A stretch of DNA of 64,000 nt from Luidia sarsii (lineage: Eukaryota; Echinodermata; Asteroidea; Paxillosida; Luidiidae): NCBI GenBank assembly GCA_949987565.1, contig OX465104.1, positions 10,086,034 to 10,150,033 of the forward strand, written 5' to 3'. The translations under genes were made by a program, and so were the position numbers. Under the pieces are notes generated by a model. The model ran no database searches, was not told the origin of the DNA, and worked only from the letters and a program-made list of their open reading frames with translations. Below, piece after piece: positions 1-10,862 of the stretch. How positions within the stretch are numbered: the first letter of the stretch is position 1; each line of letters starts with the position of its first letter.

Positions 1-21
1 CATGGTGTCACCGCAAACCTT
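1..21 (+). repeat. Tail of the histone-3'-end-like repeat, cut by the window edge
   Basis: The first 21 bases match, in reverse complement, the outer part of the left arm of the palindrome at 51056-51232 (the stretch around GCGGTGACACCATG), and resemble the outer part of the copy at 43025-43091. The stem-loop part of this copy would lie upstream of the window, so only the outer tail is visible. A 21-base match is short, so this is a probable repeat end and not a proven one. Confidence 0.4.
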
Positions 22-1024
22 CCTATATTGATTCACTCACCATGCAAAGCCTTAAGTCTTATCTACGAAGAAAAGTCGGTAACCGTGGTATCTGTTTAGA
101 CGGCGACTGCCGGCTCGATTAGGTAGGTGAAAAAAACAAAAACAATAATGGGCATGGCAATGAAGCCGACGCCCAAAGGGACTCATCCTCCGGTCCGCAT
201 CCGACATGGCCCGATGTATTCTGAGCGGTCTCTCGTCCACTTCTGCCATGCCGCTTGTTATAGGGGCGTGGGCTCGCAGGCGGTATATATAGCGCGCATC
301 TCCCGGTGAAGAGGAGACGGCGGGAGTTACCGTGCGTGCCATCGCGTACACGTCTCAAATCTCTTTCTGCAAAGGGCGGTGGGCGATGGCTTACGAGGAG
401 GGGGAGCTTGTACGAGAGGGATTAAAGGGGGGGGGAGGAATGGCAAGCATGTAAAGGTGTGGTTCCTTCGTCGAGGCTCACATTCAGCAGCGCAGTGTGG
501 CGGTTGTTACCAAGAACTGGTCCGGCTGTTTCTCTTTGACACGGCGCTATGAACATGTGTGGAGTTTGTCAACAAGTGGAACCCCAACCCCAAGGGAAAA
601 ATCTCAGTGGAATAAAAGTCGACCCACTTTGGTTTGGTCTGCATCGACCAAACGCACCCTATAGAGCTCGCTTACCAAGACCTTCTTAGACAGATCCGAC
701 AAGGCTTCTATGCGGACGATACCATGCCTGGAGGCCATTGGTCTGCAATCACTCACTTGACCTTCATAGGACAAAACGGTTTGTGAGTCGTGTGGCCACC
801 ATGCTGCGACGTTAGCTATAGGGTTGATTTCAAAAAAGTCTAACGATTCATCGTCACTCAATTTACGGTGGAGTAAAGGTTGTGAGAGACCATGTGCACC
901 GGCTTGCGATTGGTGATAGTCCCTTCACATCGGACCACTTGTTAGTGCCAATGACCGCCACACGGACTTTTTTATAATAATATACAATAGAAATGAAGAG
1001 GTTGTTCATCGCGTTGGTGCAGAT
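22..1024. other. No gene recognised; intergenic-type sequence
   Basis: No conserved protein, RNA gene or clear transposon end was seen. A TATATATAG stretch at 284-292 sits in a GC-rich setting and could be a core promoter, but no convincing exon follows. Short G-rich and poly-A runs occur near 400-450 and 595. Confidence 0.5.
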
Positions 1025-1059
1025 AAGTGGAAAGGGTGATCAAAGTCACGCGATGTGTC

Positions 1060-1110
1060 GTTGCTGGTGGCGACGTTTCGGTTGCTAACTGCGAACCTTC
1101 ATCAGGCAAC
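1060..1110 (-). ncRNA. Hammerhead ribozyme-like motif with intact core (left arm)
   Basis: Read on the minus strand, the left arm has GTTGC, then CTGATGA (1105-1099), an extra A, a helix II of GGTT paired with AACC across a ten-base loop, then GAAAC and GTC (ending near 1072). All catalytic-core residues of the hammerhead consensus (C3, U4, G5, A6, G8, A9, G12, A13, A14, C17) are present. Helix III is only A-U plus C-G with no loop, as described for Penelope-associated hammerheads that cleave as dimers. Helix I is less clear: GC/GC next to the core, then an internal loop, then possibly GUUGC/GCAAC. The unpaired A after A9 recalls the extra core adenine of the chrysanthemum chlorotic mottle viroid hammerhead. 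Activity is inferred, not shown. Confidence 0.6.
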
Positions 1111-1185
1111 TGAAGAATGCGCGCTGCGGCGTCTGTTTATGTCCGCTTCGCCGGTTCCTGTGTACCGGTTTGCGGACGTCGTATC

Positions 1186-1600
1186 GGCCGGCCCATCGGT
1201 GAGAGAATCAAGGAGCATCAACGCGACGTGAGACTCTCCCGTGTGGACGGATCGGCGGTAGCCGAGCACGCTTTGGGAAGTTGGTCTCCGCCCCAATTGG
1301 GACGATGTACGGTGTATTGACCGAGAACAACATTGGTACACCAGGCGTGTCAAGGAGGCCATCCACATCCGACTTCGCCGAAACAACATCAATCGAGACA
1401 GCGGCATTGACATCCCCGGTTTCTGGCTCCCCACCATCAGACGCCACGACCGCCGACCCACCACGGACGGGGCCGCTAGTGGACGCCAGAATCGCGCGCC
1501 AAACCGCACGATCACCACTACGACGTCCGCTAACCGGTACACAGGAACCGGCGAAGCGGACATAAACAGACGCCGCAGCGCGCATTCTTTAGTTGCCTGA
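1186..1600 (+). pseudogene. Penelope-like element GIY-YIG endonuclease, C-terminal remnant, frameshifted
   Basis: The first frame (1186 to about 1281) reads GRPIGERIKEHQRDVR followed by a serine/alanine-rich piece ending AVAEHA. After a one-base insertion near 1282 the second frame continues with a W-D-V, D-R-E, W-Y-T-R-R-V-K-E series, then AIHIRLRRNNINRDSG, and ends at TGA 1598-1600. This order (arginine-rich helix, AEHA, DRE, R-x-x-KEA-hydrophobic-I, NRD-G) is what I know from the C-terminal part of GIY-YIG domains in Penelope-like polyproteins. The N-terminal GIY and YIG strands and the whole reverse transcriptase are missing. Truncation plus the frameshift make it a dead copy. Its stop codons overlap the hammerhead core of the right arm. 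Confidence 0.8.
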
Positions 1601-1642
1601 TGAAGGTTCGCAGTTAGCAACCGAAACTTCGCCACCAGCAAC
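1592..1642 (+). ncRNA. Hammerhead ribozyme-like motif, right arm, one key base changed
   Basis: CTGATGA at 1597-1603, an extra A, helix II GGTT/AACC and GAAA at 1623-1626 match the left-arm motif. The bases after GAAAC read TTC where the left arm has GTC, so the G of the single C-G pair of helix III is lost. GTTGC before the core can pair with GCAAC at 1638-1642. Core residues are otherwise canonical. Cleavage is expected to be weakened by loss of the helix III pair. Confidence 0.5.
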
Positions 1643-1677
1643 GACACATCGCGTGACTTTGATCACCCTTTCCACTT

Positions 1678-2277
1678 AAATAATATACAACTTTCAAAAC
1701 TTTTTAAACAATCAGGATTTGACCCCCCCAAAATACCTGTGAAAAGTACGGTACATGAACAAGCGATTCAAACTTGGCCCAGTCGAACGTCTGTGTGCCA
1801 TGTTACGTATTTTTTGTGGTAGGGTTGAAAAGAGTCTGTTTAAAACTTGGACGGTGGTGGTGACTAGATTCCGAGGGCCCAGCGCTTAGCAACACCACCG
1901 GCGCTCCTAATTAGTGGTTTAATTAAGGTTGATAAGATGGTAGCTTGTCTAACATTCAGCCTGCAAGGAACAGGCCTCAAAAAGCGCAGGAGAGCAATAA
2001 TACAGTCTCCGAGGTATATCAATATAAGCATCTTGAAAGGAGTCTACCAAGGCAGAGACCTCCTGGTCATTTTCCTCGAAATAGGTCGGCGTAGAATTGA
2101 TAAGCCTGGATACCGCCCCCGGATATGGATCAATTCTGCGTGGAATTGCGTTCTGGGTGCACCGACCGTAGCCTTGTTCAGGAGATGGAACGCTGGTTTC
2201 GATTGCTCCGAAAAAAATAGAGGCCGCAGTATACGGAATCCCTACACCAGCCAAGCAATTGGACCCGATGAGATAGG
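1678..2277. other. No gene recognised
   Basis: This is an AT-richer stretch with open frames around 1937-2311 that show no motif I recognise. No transposon ends were identified between the Penelope fragment and the following inverted-repeat element. Confidence 0.45.
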
Positions 2278-2512
2278 ACCTTGGCCCATTTCCAAAGAGC
2301 CGCTTAATTAATTAAGCGTTAAAATCTGCTCAGCAGGAATATTTTCCTTTGCGTTAACGGGACTAGAATCCACACTGTGATGATTGTGAAGCCGATTGAT
2401 TTTGACTCGTTTTCTACTCGTCTTTACTTAGCATGAAGCAATAGTGACGTTTGAGTTGGACAGCTGGTCCTGTGAATCATGATTTCAGCGCTTAAGCCCT
2501 TCTATGATATTG
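2278..2512 (+). mobile_element. Family A inverted-repeat element (MITE-like), copy 1
   Basis: The element begins with TTGGCCCATTTCC and AGAGCCGCTTAA and ends with CGCTTAAG and a weakened terminal repeat. Internally it shares the block TGCGTTAACGGGA plus CCACACTG with the copy at 19275-19517 (TGCGTAAACGGGA, CCGCACTG) and the TTTGAGTTGG region. The family is about 240 bases with 30-base terminal inverted repeats and no coding capacity, as in non-autonomous DNA elements. This copy is diverged at its right end. Confidence 0.65.
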
Positions 2513-3429
2513 TACCATGCTAACCAATGTAGACACCGATATCAACCGTATGTTTTCAAAAAGATATAATAGTAAGTAAAATCATGAAAAACCAAAGGTC
2601 AAACAGGTCAAACGTGTATTATTTCAAAATTGCAGTTTTTACTCTGATTAAAGGGGGCTGGGGCGATCCCTGGATATAATATAGGCATGCGGTGGATAAT
2701 ACTATATAACAATTCTGACTGGTGCTCCGATCCAAGCAAAGATAGTTGTCTATTTGGGAAGGCCTTCACCACCAAAGCGCTGGACAGCTCCAGCGGTAGA
2801 GCCCTGGTAGGTTTCACAAGAGGCTCAAGGGGAAATCCTGGTCGAGTAAGATCTTCGTTCTTGATTGATTGAAGAACGGTTACCATTCTCAGTCACTTTC
2901 CTTTGACACACACACTTCTGCAGACTGCTCTCAAGGTCCCGACGTTTAACCCAGTCCATCACCGAATTGCTGAGAGCCCACGTCAGCTGTTCATTGCACT
3001 CCTCTTCAACCTCATTTTTCACAATGAAGGCTCCGTTATTACAAGGAAAACGTGTGCATGCATTTCATTCAGTAGAATAAGGGGTTCTTCTTATTTGAAA
3101 GCTAAATTTAAACCCCAGCTGTTATTTTTGCAAGGCAGAAAATCTTTTCACCGATTTGTATAAATCAGACATTTGATTGGATAGGTCTGGAGGAACTTTT
3201 CCTCAGCACGTACACGCACCCAGGGGGCATCTTTAGCGAGGCGTTTTCTGCTGACACGTTCGGGCGATTTGAATCTCGTATGATACTATTTCTGTATCAA
3301 CTCTGCGAATTTATGGGCACTTAGTGGCTCACAGAAGAACAGAGAGCGATCATCGAAAGGAGATGGACCACTTGTGAGAGTACGATGCCCCCGTATGGGA
3401 TGGGAAATCGCCGACAATAATGGCTGATT
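2513..3429. other. No gene; contains a possible decayed tRNA-derived SINE head
   Basis: At about 2786-2850 on the plus strand, AGCTCCAGCGGTAGAGC resembles a tRNA D-arm (A box), and GGGGAAATCCTGG about 35 bases on could be a decayed B box. This is weak. The rest holds no recognised feature. Confidence 0.3.
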
Positions 3430-3600
3430 CGTGCGTGCGAAATGCGTAATTTTTTGTTCGAAGGAGGGTTAGGGGCAATTATCATAAATGGGGTGTCGTA
3501 ATCCTCTTCTGTCGTAATTTTAAATACAATTTGACACGTCCATTTATGATAATTTATGAAAATTGACCCCAACCCTCCTACGAAAAAAAATACGCGTGCG
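3430..3600. mobile_element. Foldback element J, about 170 bp
   Basis: The left arm from 3431 (GTGCGTGCGAAATGCG, then GGAGGGTTAGGGGCAA, then ATCATAAATGG) is matched in reverse complement by 3540-3600 (CCATTTATGAT, then TTGACCCCAACCCTCC, then TACGCGTGCG). Arms are about 60 bases with scattered mismatches around a 50-base centre. There is no coding content and no clear target duplication. It reads as a small non-autonomous inverted-repeat element. Confidence 0.6.
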
Positions 3601-6259
3601 GGACCACGTGATGAGGACCGCTGTCGGCCGTCAAACGGTAACAACCGACTGTGCTCCCCTGTCCGGCCGCTGGTGCCCTGCGCACCGCTGTGGGACCAGA
3701 GACGTGGCCGGACAAGAGCGGGTCTGAGCGGCGATAATGAGGAATGGGCGAGGTCGCCAAACAAATTTGGTAATATCGTTTTTCATGGGCTGACCAAGGC
3801 GGCAGGTCTATTAATAAACTAAAATAATCATTCACGGAGGGAATTGACGAACGACACCTAAACGGGCTCTGTAATTAAAGTCGAAATTACGGGTTTTTTT
3901 CCTAGAAAAAGGTATCAGTGAGTCTGCAAAGGGCGAGCACTTAAACTCATTTGAACATCAATACAGAAAAAGTACATTGTACTTTATCAATAGGGATCAT
4001 TAGGAATGGGTGCACGCACGGGAGGTACGGCAACTCCACGGTGGCTTGAAAACAATTTTGATCCATTCCTATTCCCATCAGGATTGGACAATTTCCGTGA
4101 TTGAGCCGTTCCAAAATGCCTCAAATTGCCAACCTTACTCGTGGAGACATGGTTTCTAACAATTACCGTAATGAGAAAGAGATTGAAGGTTACCCTGTCT
4201 CCAAGTACAAAAAAAAGTGGGCAAATTGCTTGCTGCCTATATAACGGCCTGAAATGTAAAACTCTTGATATGTTTTATCGACCCAATGTTCTAATCTTGG
4301 CACGATCTTTCTAAACGGAAGAGAAGAACCGAGGAAGGAAGAGAAGGACTGAGACAGAGACAGTTTCTGAAGGACAAATGGGATTAAAGGGAAAGTACAG
4401 CTCTAGATAGCGATGAAAGAAGGGAAGATCAAAAGTAAAAAAAGAACTGAAGACTAGAGATGTTTATTAGTAAACAGACTAGATAATGCACCGCGTTACA
4501 GTCATTGTCTCCCTGAACGTTGGAGCTATGGAGATGAACGGCCCAAAGACGTTTTTTTTTCTTCAAGACGTGACCAAAGGAAGACCCAAGCCGGAGACCA
4601 ACCAATATTTGAGACTCAATACCTCAGGTTCAAAACAGCCTCTCCACATCGCACGAGTATACACGCCGGCACCAAGACAGCAATAGAGGCACTCGTCGAA
4701 TTTATTGAAATATGGAGATAGAACTGCGCCCTTATGCGACGCGATCAAACAGGCAGCCCTGAACGGCGAGACGACATGAATTTCTGCGACTCCACCGGGA
4801 AATAACGCATCGATTGGCGGGCGTGTGTTTTGGCGTCAAGGGGCGGGCTTTCAAATTCATTGAAAAAGGCGGGTGTCCAAATCTCGGTCGGTTTGAGGAA
4901 ACATGCCGCAATGAATTGATTCAATGGCCAGTCCCGGGTGAGGTGTGGTGGGGTTGATGAGCAGCCAAGACGTGCGGGATTCTCCTCCGTCTTCGGGTGT
5001 CAGTGTAATTCCTGTCACTCCGCCTACAAGTGACTGCTTTGTATTTGATTGATTGGAAGACTTCGATTGGTATTGTTTCCACCAAGCATCGGGCCAAGCA
5101 CTGGGCATTCACTGCTTATCGCATCGAGCAGGGCAAATCCTCCCCGATTTAAAGTCTATCTCCTTGCAATCAAGTCTGTTTGTTCCTAATTCAGAGCAGG
5201 CTGATATAATCCCAACAAATAATATAGCATCACTTTCGAATTCGCAAAACATGAAGGGGGCACTGGGAAGAACGTGCGGCCATGAAACAAATTGTGATTA
5301 GAGAATAACAGAAAATGAAATGTGGGTCGTCACAGGGACGAACAAGGACGACGTCGGTGAAGAAATTACATTTTGTGTAATACACCGATCGAAAGATAAC
5401 GAAATTACTTTTGGCACTGTATTGTAACGACGCGGGACGCACATGCAATTTTCCTTTCGCAAACCGTGCAAGGACGAGAATGTTTTGTTTCTTCTTCCCC
5501 GACGAAACTGACGTTACCTCTTTGTGTACCCGTGTACCCGGACACACTATAGGGGGCCTCGTCGGCCCATATTGATCTCAGAAATGGAAGGTCCGATGAA
5601 CTTGACATTTCGCTTGCAGATAGATGCAGATAGATGAATCTGATTGATTGCATCAAAACAATAACACGAATAATGCAATTGTAATGACCTAGGCATACTA
5701 AATGACATGTAACACCAGAAAGGCATGTCCGATATGGACAACATTAGGTATCAAAATATGCACAAGACAACAGGGGGAAAAGTCATGTGAAGCGAGAATC
5801 CAAAATGTTCAGCGGTCGCGATGAAGTAATACAAAATATGGAAGGGGAGGCCTCCGTTTGAACGATAGAAAAAAATAGCTATCTGTCATTAATGCAATAT
5901 ATACGGTATACCAAAGCAGGATTGCGCTGTCGGAAACACGAAAATTGCTTAACACTTGCTTTCCAACGAATCTTGGATATAGTCAGACAAGTGGGCCGAA
6001 ATCCACTGTGCCAGCCCAAAGGTCGCGAGGGGATTGGGGAATCAGTAAACGGAGACAAATTATAAGAAACGTCCCTAAGGAGATTGGACGGTGATTATTT
6101 TTAGGCCCAAATTGGCACGTTTACGATTTCGGGCGCTTTAAGCACCTCTGAAATTGATCCCATGTGCGCCAGTATCCTACAGTGGGGAGCTTTAGGAGGA
6201 ATATATCGCGTCGAAGCACGTGGCAAACAACACCAGAGTTGCCCAGATTTGGTTGGTAA
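3601..6259. other. No gene recognised
   Basis: There are only short open frames without recognisable motifs. Small local structures are a weak inverted repeat around 3998-4075 (AGGAATGG with CCATTCCT) and a short GATA-type repeat at 5618-5640. Confidence 0.45.
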
Positions 6260-6860
6260 TTATTTCTATAGAGGCAGGTGGGGGATGGGAAGGAAGGGAG
6301 GGGGAGGACAACGAACACGTGTTATCAAGGAGGGGTTGCGATAATGAGAGGAGATGGGGAGGATACGGAGGAGGAGGAGGGGAGGGGATCGGCATGCTGA
6401 GGGGGAAGGGACGGAGGACGAGGCGGTGGAGATGGGGGAGAGATGTGGAGGAGTTGGGAAGGAGACAGGAAGGATCGGAGGAGAGGACAGGCGATGCTGA
6501 GGGGAGGAAGAGCAGGCGATGGGGATGGGGAGGAGGGAGTTGTGGAGAAGATGGGGGAGTAGACGACGGCGAAGGACGATGAGGTGATGAGGGGGAGGCA
6601 GAGGAGGGGGTACGGCAGGCGGTGGGGAAGGGGAGGAGGAGGTTGCGGAGAAGACGGGGAGTAGACGATGGCGAAGGAGAGGAGGCGGTGATGATGGGAA
6701 AGGCAGAGGAGGTGGAGGTAGAGAAGAGGACACAGAGAAGGAAGGAAGGAGGCGATATTGAGGAGGAGGCAGAAGAAGTTGTGGCGAAGGGGAAGAGGGT
6801 GGAGGTGTTGGGATGGTGGTTGTGTGGTGGTGTAGGAGTACAATGAAAATGAAGAGGAAG
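6260..6860 (+). repeat. Purine-rich (GGA/GAGGA) tract, about 600 bp
   Basis: The plus strand is almost wholly G and A, with imperfect GGAGGA, GGGGA and GATGGGGAGGA units. It continues more weakly to about 7020. It produces long open frames on both strands (P/S/L-rich or G/E/R-rich), which are composition artefacts. Such polypurine DNA can form triplex or G-quadruplex structures. Confidence 0.85.
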
Positions 6861-8264
6861 GGGAAGAGAGAAAAGATGCAGGGATGGAAGTAGGTAAGAG
6901 ACGTTCAGAATGGAATGTGGAAAGAATTGGATGGAAATAAAGGAGTGAAAAGAAAAAGAGGAGAGGAAGAAGGGTCGATGTGGAGAGGATTTATGATAGA
7001 AGTAGGGAAGGGCTGGATGGGGGTAGAAACCCTAACGTCAACAGACACAGGTTCTACGAATGAACGTCCGGGGTTCCCATCCCAAACACAAGAACCCGTT
7101 GTACCCAGCCACTCACCACGGTCGTTCATGGCCCAAGAGTCAACCCTACCCCCCCCCCCCCGAACCGATGCAAATTGCTCACTCGTGGTCGCACGGGAAG
7201 AATTGATCTCTCGCCTCAGATTTTATAAACCACTCATCCCCCTTTTTTGAAAAAAATACAACAGGTGAACGACAGGAAAGGACAGGGAAACAAACTGACA
7301 GCCCAATAGCCGTGTTTGCCCTACTCTTCATCCTGTAAAAGCATGCCATTAATCCTATGTACGGCTGCCAGTGTCCCACAGTGTTTAGTTTCGTTTTCCT
7401 GCCTGTAAGCCTATTCCAGCCATGTAGTGGCATCATGTGCCGTGACATTCATGTTTGGAATGGTTTTAGTATACGAATTCACTATTGACCCAGCTGTGGC
7501 GAGGCAGGTGAAGGGGTGGGGGATCTGTCTGCCTGACACACTTTCGACTTCAAAATCTCCCTCCCCCCCCTTGTGCAAATCTCAACACTCCACTCTCTAG
7601 GACCCTGCTGGGCTGGCTGTTGCACGGGACGCGGCAGTGGACCGCACGTGTGCCTTATGCAGGCCGTCCATTTGGAGTTGAGCTTCACATCGGTCCCATT
7701 AAATGCTACGGCATTCCCCCCTCATCCAATCCACCCACAGCTGGTCTATCATGAGTCGCTGCCTCCAGCCAGTCAAGAGTGGCGCTAGATTCCAAGAGGC
7801 TCCACGAACACCGGTATACAAAGTCCAGATAGGTGTAATGAATAATCGTTCCAGCTCTTCTCATTGCTAAAGTACTGCATTTCAGCGTTTGGGCGGGAGT
7901 ACACTTAGGCCGTTTACGAAATCAAGACTTAGGCTCGGGCTTAGACTTCGGTCATATTTATCTTACTCGTTATAATATCACAGCAGGGATCTAAAAAAAA
8001 AAGCGTTTGGCGCAAGTTTGTTGATGATTACTCTGTACCTATAAAGTCAACAAACCTTCAAATTCGGAAACAAACCACAACCTGGATTTTCAGGATTTGT
8101 CAGATGGAGACGCGCGCCACTTTTAGAGTCTTACGCAAGCGTTCTTTGGGCGCCCTTCTCGCCGCGTCTACCTCCTGCAAGATGGAATGACATCTTACTT
8201 ATAGGGCGCCCTCTTCCTTAACTTGCTCCAAGACGACGGCGTTATGACGTTATTAATTACACTA
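6861..8264. other. No gene recognised; contains a poly-C run
   Basis: A run of thirteen or so C residues lies near 7148-7160. The segment is otherwise unique-looking sequence with short open frames and no motif I can name. Confidence 0.45.
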
Positions 8265-8724
8265 TGAGCATCTAAACCGTGAAAATGGGGTGAAAATGTC
8301 ATTTAGCCGTGAAAAGAAAATTCACCGTGTTTTCACCCCTATTTCATGGCAAACAGTTAGCCAGTAGTTTTCACGGTGTTTTCACCAGTGGTCTCCAAGG
8401 CCTCATTCCTGGTGGTAAATGGCTAGAGGCAATTTAGAAGTATCTGGGAGTGACAGTTACAAGGACACCATACAGTACCTCTATGGGGGCTGGTGGTCCC
8501 TACTGGTAATTGAATTAGCCATCCCTCAAGGCTGGAGCTTGCCACCCTAGATATTCACGTTTTTTTCACGGTCTCTTTAGTGACCTGAAGATGTCCTTAT
8601 CAGGTCAGAGAGGCGATTATTTTCACGGGGAATTCACTGTAAAATGCACAGTGAAATCACAGTGACTTTTTAGTTTCACGGCAAAATGACATTTTCACCC
8701 CTTTTTTCACGGTTTAGATGTTCA
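8265..8724. mobile_element. Family C inverted-repeat element with TA target duplication (Tc1/mariner-type MITE)
   Basis: The element starts TGAGCATCTAAACCG and ends with the matching CGGTTTAGATGTTCA. The terminal inverted repeats run about 52 bases (TGAAAATGTCATTT with AAATGACATTTTCA, GCCGTGAAA with TTTCACGGC). It is flanked by TA at 8263-8264 and TA at 8725-8726, the target duplication typical of Tc1/mariner elements. Length is 460 bases, with further TTCACGG sub-repeats inside and no transposase. A second, decayed copy lies at 12256-12590. Confidence 0.8.
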
Positions 8725-9713
8725 TAAAATAAGTGTGACCACAAACAGCACAAGATTCAAGTGAAATTATTTCCCGTTGATTATTTTAACTAACAGAGAA
8801 GATCTGACTTCACAAGAGGTTTTGTCCCTTTATACATTTCATGTTTTTAAGCATAGACAATGTTTTCACGACAGTGACGTAAAATCTGGATGTAGAACAA
8901 GGAGACAGGCGAGAATGGAGTCCCACAGCTAGGGTTTGGAAAGGGCTAAGAAAAGACTTTCACGTGCCTCAGGATATCAGAGGTGGCAGAACATAAACCA
9001 AACGGACCACTCGACGCAAGAAGACGATTAAAACTGCCACCATCCATCGGGCAAGCAGTCCCCTGTGGTCAACTCGTCCCACCAGACATCTGTTCCTTAC
9101 GAATCTAAAAGGCAAAGCTGTTCAAACAACTTCCCAGTGGCTCGGAAATGCTTCCCCGCAATCGAGCGAAAAACGCCACGCCTCTTCCCTCTGTCCTTTC
9201 CCCCTCCTCCGTCTTCTTATTCCTCGTCTCCTCCTTCGCCTACTCATCGGTCGAGAGCATCTTATCGATACCTCAGTCATAATTTGCCAATTTGCGTCGC
9301 TTCCACGCCGTGGCCGATGGGTGAGGGTGCCGCCAAGGAGGTATTAGGCGAGCCTAATACTTCCTTGGTCCTAGCAGCGTTTGAAGAACCGTGTTCCGGG
9401 CTGGGTGGGGAGTGAAAACAGCGCACCGCCGCCTGCGGGGTTTGTGCCATGTGAGCAAACACACGTGACATGGGCACAATCCCGTACAGCTGATTAAGTA
9501 TCAAACGGTTCTACAGCAAGCGTGACAAGGCTTTGCTGGATAACATTTCATCGAGCCGCTTTAGCATGCACGAACAACACCTGCTAAGCATGGTTAAAAC
9601 AAGATTACCAACAATAATTTCGTGCGATACTTCTTGTATTTGTTTTGCAGTTCACTAGGCCTATTGGATGCGTAGCATTACATTCCAATGGAACTTCATT
9701 TCACTAAGTATAC
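8725..9713. other. No gene recognised
   Basis: A pyrimidine-rich stretch at about 9180-9245 and a short inverted pair near 9335-9370 (AGGTATTAGGC, GCCTAATACTTCCT) were seen. There is no coding motif. Confidence 0.45.
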
Positions 9714-10010
9714 TGTAAAACATTTCCCGTAAAATTTACGGTAAATTCACTGCCAGCTCTAGACTTGCCAACCAACGGTTAGTTACGGGCAGCATAATTA
9801 CGGTCAACCGTAAAATGGCGGTCACTTACATTTACAATTAACAGACATTTTATGCACTGTAAATATTACCGTTAAATTACGGTGAAATTTCGGTATATAT
9901 TGTTTTTTTGCCACAATTACAGCTTACTGGAGCTTTACGGGAAAATCCCGTAAACTTCGTTACTGCAATTGCATTGCATCATGGGATTGACCACGTGCAT
10001 TATGGGAATT
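9714..10010. mobile_element. Repeat D with recurrent TTACGG/CCGTAA motifs, probable MITE
   Basis: Several alternating copies of CCGTAAA and TTTACGG (for example CCCGTAAAATTTACGG near 9726) spread over about 260 bases, followed by GCATCATGGGA and GCATTATGGGA. Repeats of this type are common in marine animal genomes as non-autonomous elements with internal palindromes. Exact ends are not clear, and the right end was placed at the second ATGGGA motif. Confidence 0.5.
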
Positions 10011-10664
10011 GGCGCGTGGTCTTGGTCTGCTCGTGTGTGGCCAATTTCGACACGTTTTTCCCAAAAACAATTGCTACTGAAATCTGATAAATTGTAAACC
10101 AAAATCATGGTAGAACTGGTAAAAAAAATGATGGTTACCCACCAAGAAAAACATTTCTTTCACTTGTTTTCGACAAGGATGTTGAAATTAAGATTGCGGA
10201 ATATTTCAAAAGAATCTGGCTCAAATCCCAATAAAAGCGCAGCACTAAAACAAAACCACCCCAAATGACAAAATAGCAAAACAATATTTAAATCAAGACA
10301 TCTGATATGAAAAATATATTCACCGTAGCCCATTTATATTTTCCTTTCCGCAGACATATACAGCAAACTGGGTCAATGTGACTCGTTCGGAGATAGTCAC
10401 GTGCCCTGTCTGAAAGAAAATCGATAGAATTGATTGGCCTAATGTGTAGGTCCCTGCTAACGCGCACGGATTGTGTCGTGCAGATGGGAGCGGAGTGACT
10501 CAGGTGGGGTATAATACGGTGTCACTCTACCGCTACAAAATGGCGTGCAAATTTATCTTATGTGCATGGCGTCATTTAGGTTGGGCGCTTTCGCGAAAAA
10601 AACCCAAGTCAATGGGATTTGCTGTAAAGTTTTGGGATGTTTTACTGGAACCCAAACTGTATTC
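10011..10664. other. No gene recognised
   Basis: AT-rich sequence to about 10300 with no recognisable coding or repeat signal, then ordinary sequence. Confidence 0.4.
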
Positions 10665-10862
10665 TCTTTGTCCCTGCCGTTGTCTCTGCATTTGCCATTG
10701 ACCGTTTGTCTCTCTGACGGTCTGTTTCCATATCTGTCTGTCTGTATAATGTCTGCTTTCGCTCTCATTTTCTCTATCTCTTCCTGGCCCTCTGCCTTTG
10801 ACTCTCTTTCTGCTTCTCTCTCCTCTCCTTATTTCTCTCTGTATGCCACTCTTCTCTCTTCA
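10665..10862 (-). repeat. CT-rich (TCTCTG) degenerate microsatellite
   Basis: The plus strand is rich in C and T with loose TCTCTG/TGTCTC units, interrupted more than the later tracts. The short open frames across it are artefacts of the repeat. Confidence 0.65.

Larger units (their letters stand above)
1025..1677 (+). mobile_element. Penelope-like retroelement fragment with inverted terminal copies
   Basis: The left arm 1025-1183 is the near-perfect reverse complement of the right arm 1519-1677 (159 bases each). The right arm is the 3' end of a plus-strand coding remnant (1186-1600) with similarity to the C-terminal GIY-YIG endonuclease of Penelope-like elements. The left arm is a second, minus-strand copy of the same 3' end. 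Penelope-like elements are known to be 5'-truncated and to sit in inverted or partial tandem arrangements flanked by pseudo-LTRs carrying hammerhead ribozymes, and that is what is seen. The arms differ at a few positions, so they are separate copies that have drifted, not an assembly mirror. No reverse-transcriptase domain is present, so the fragment is not autonomous. Confidence 0.85.

Noticed and set aside
284..292. TATATATAG as a promoter for a gene at the window start
   Set aside because: No exon, splice site or conserved frame follows; similar TATATA words are common throughout the window.
1102..1647. 181-codon minus-strand frame across the Penelope fragment
   Set aside because: It is the antisense of the GIY-YIG remnant plus the inverted arm; the similarity to a known protein is on the plus strand.
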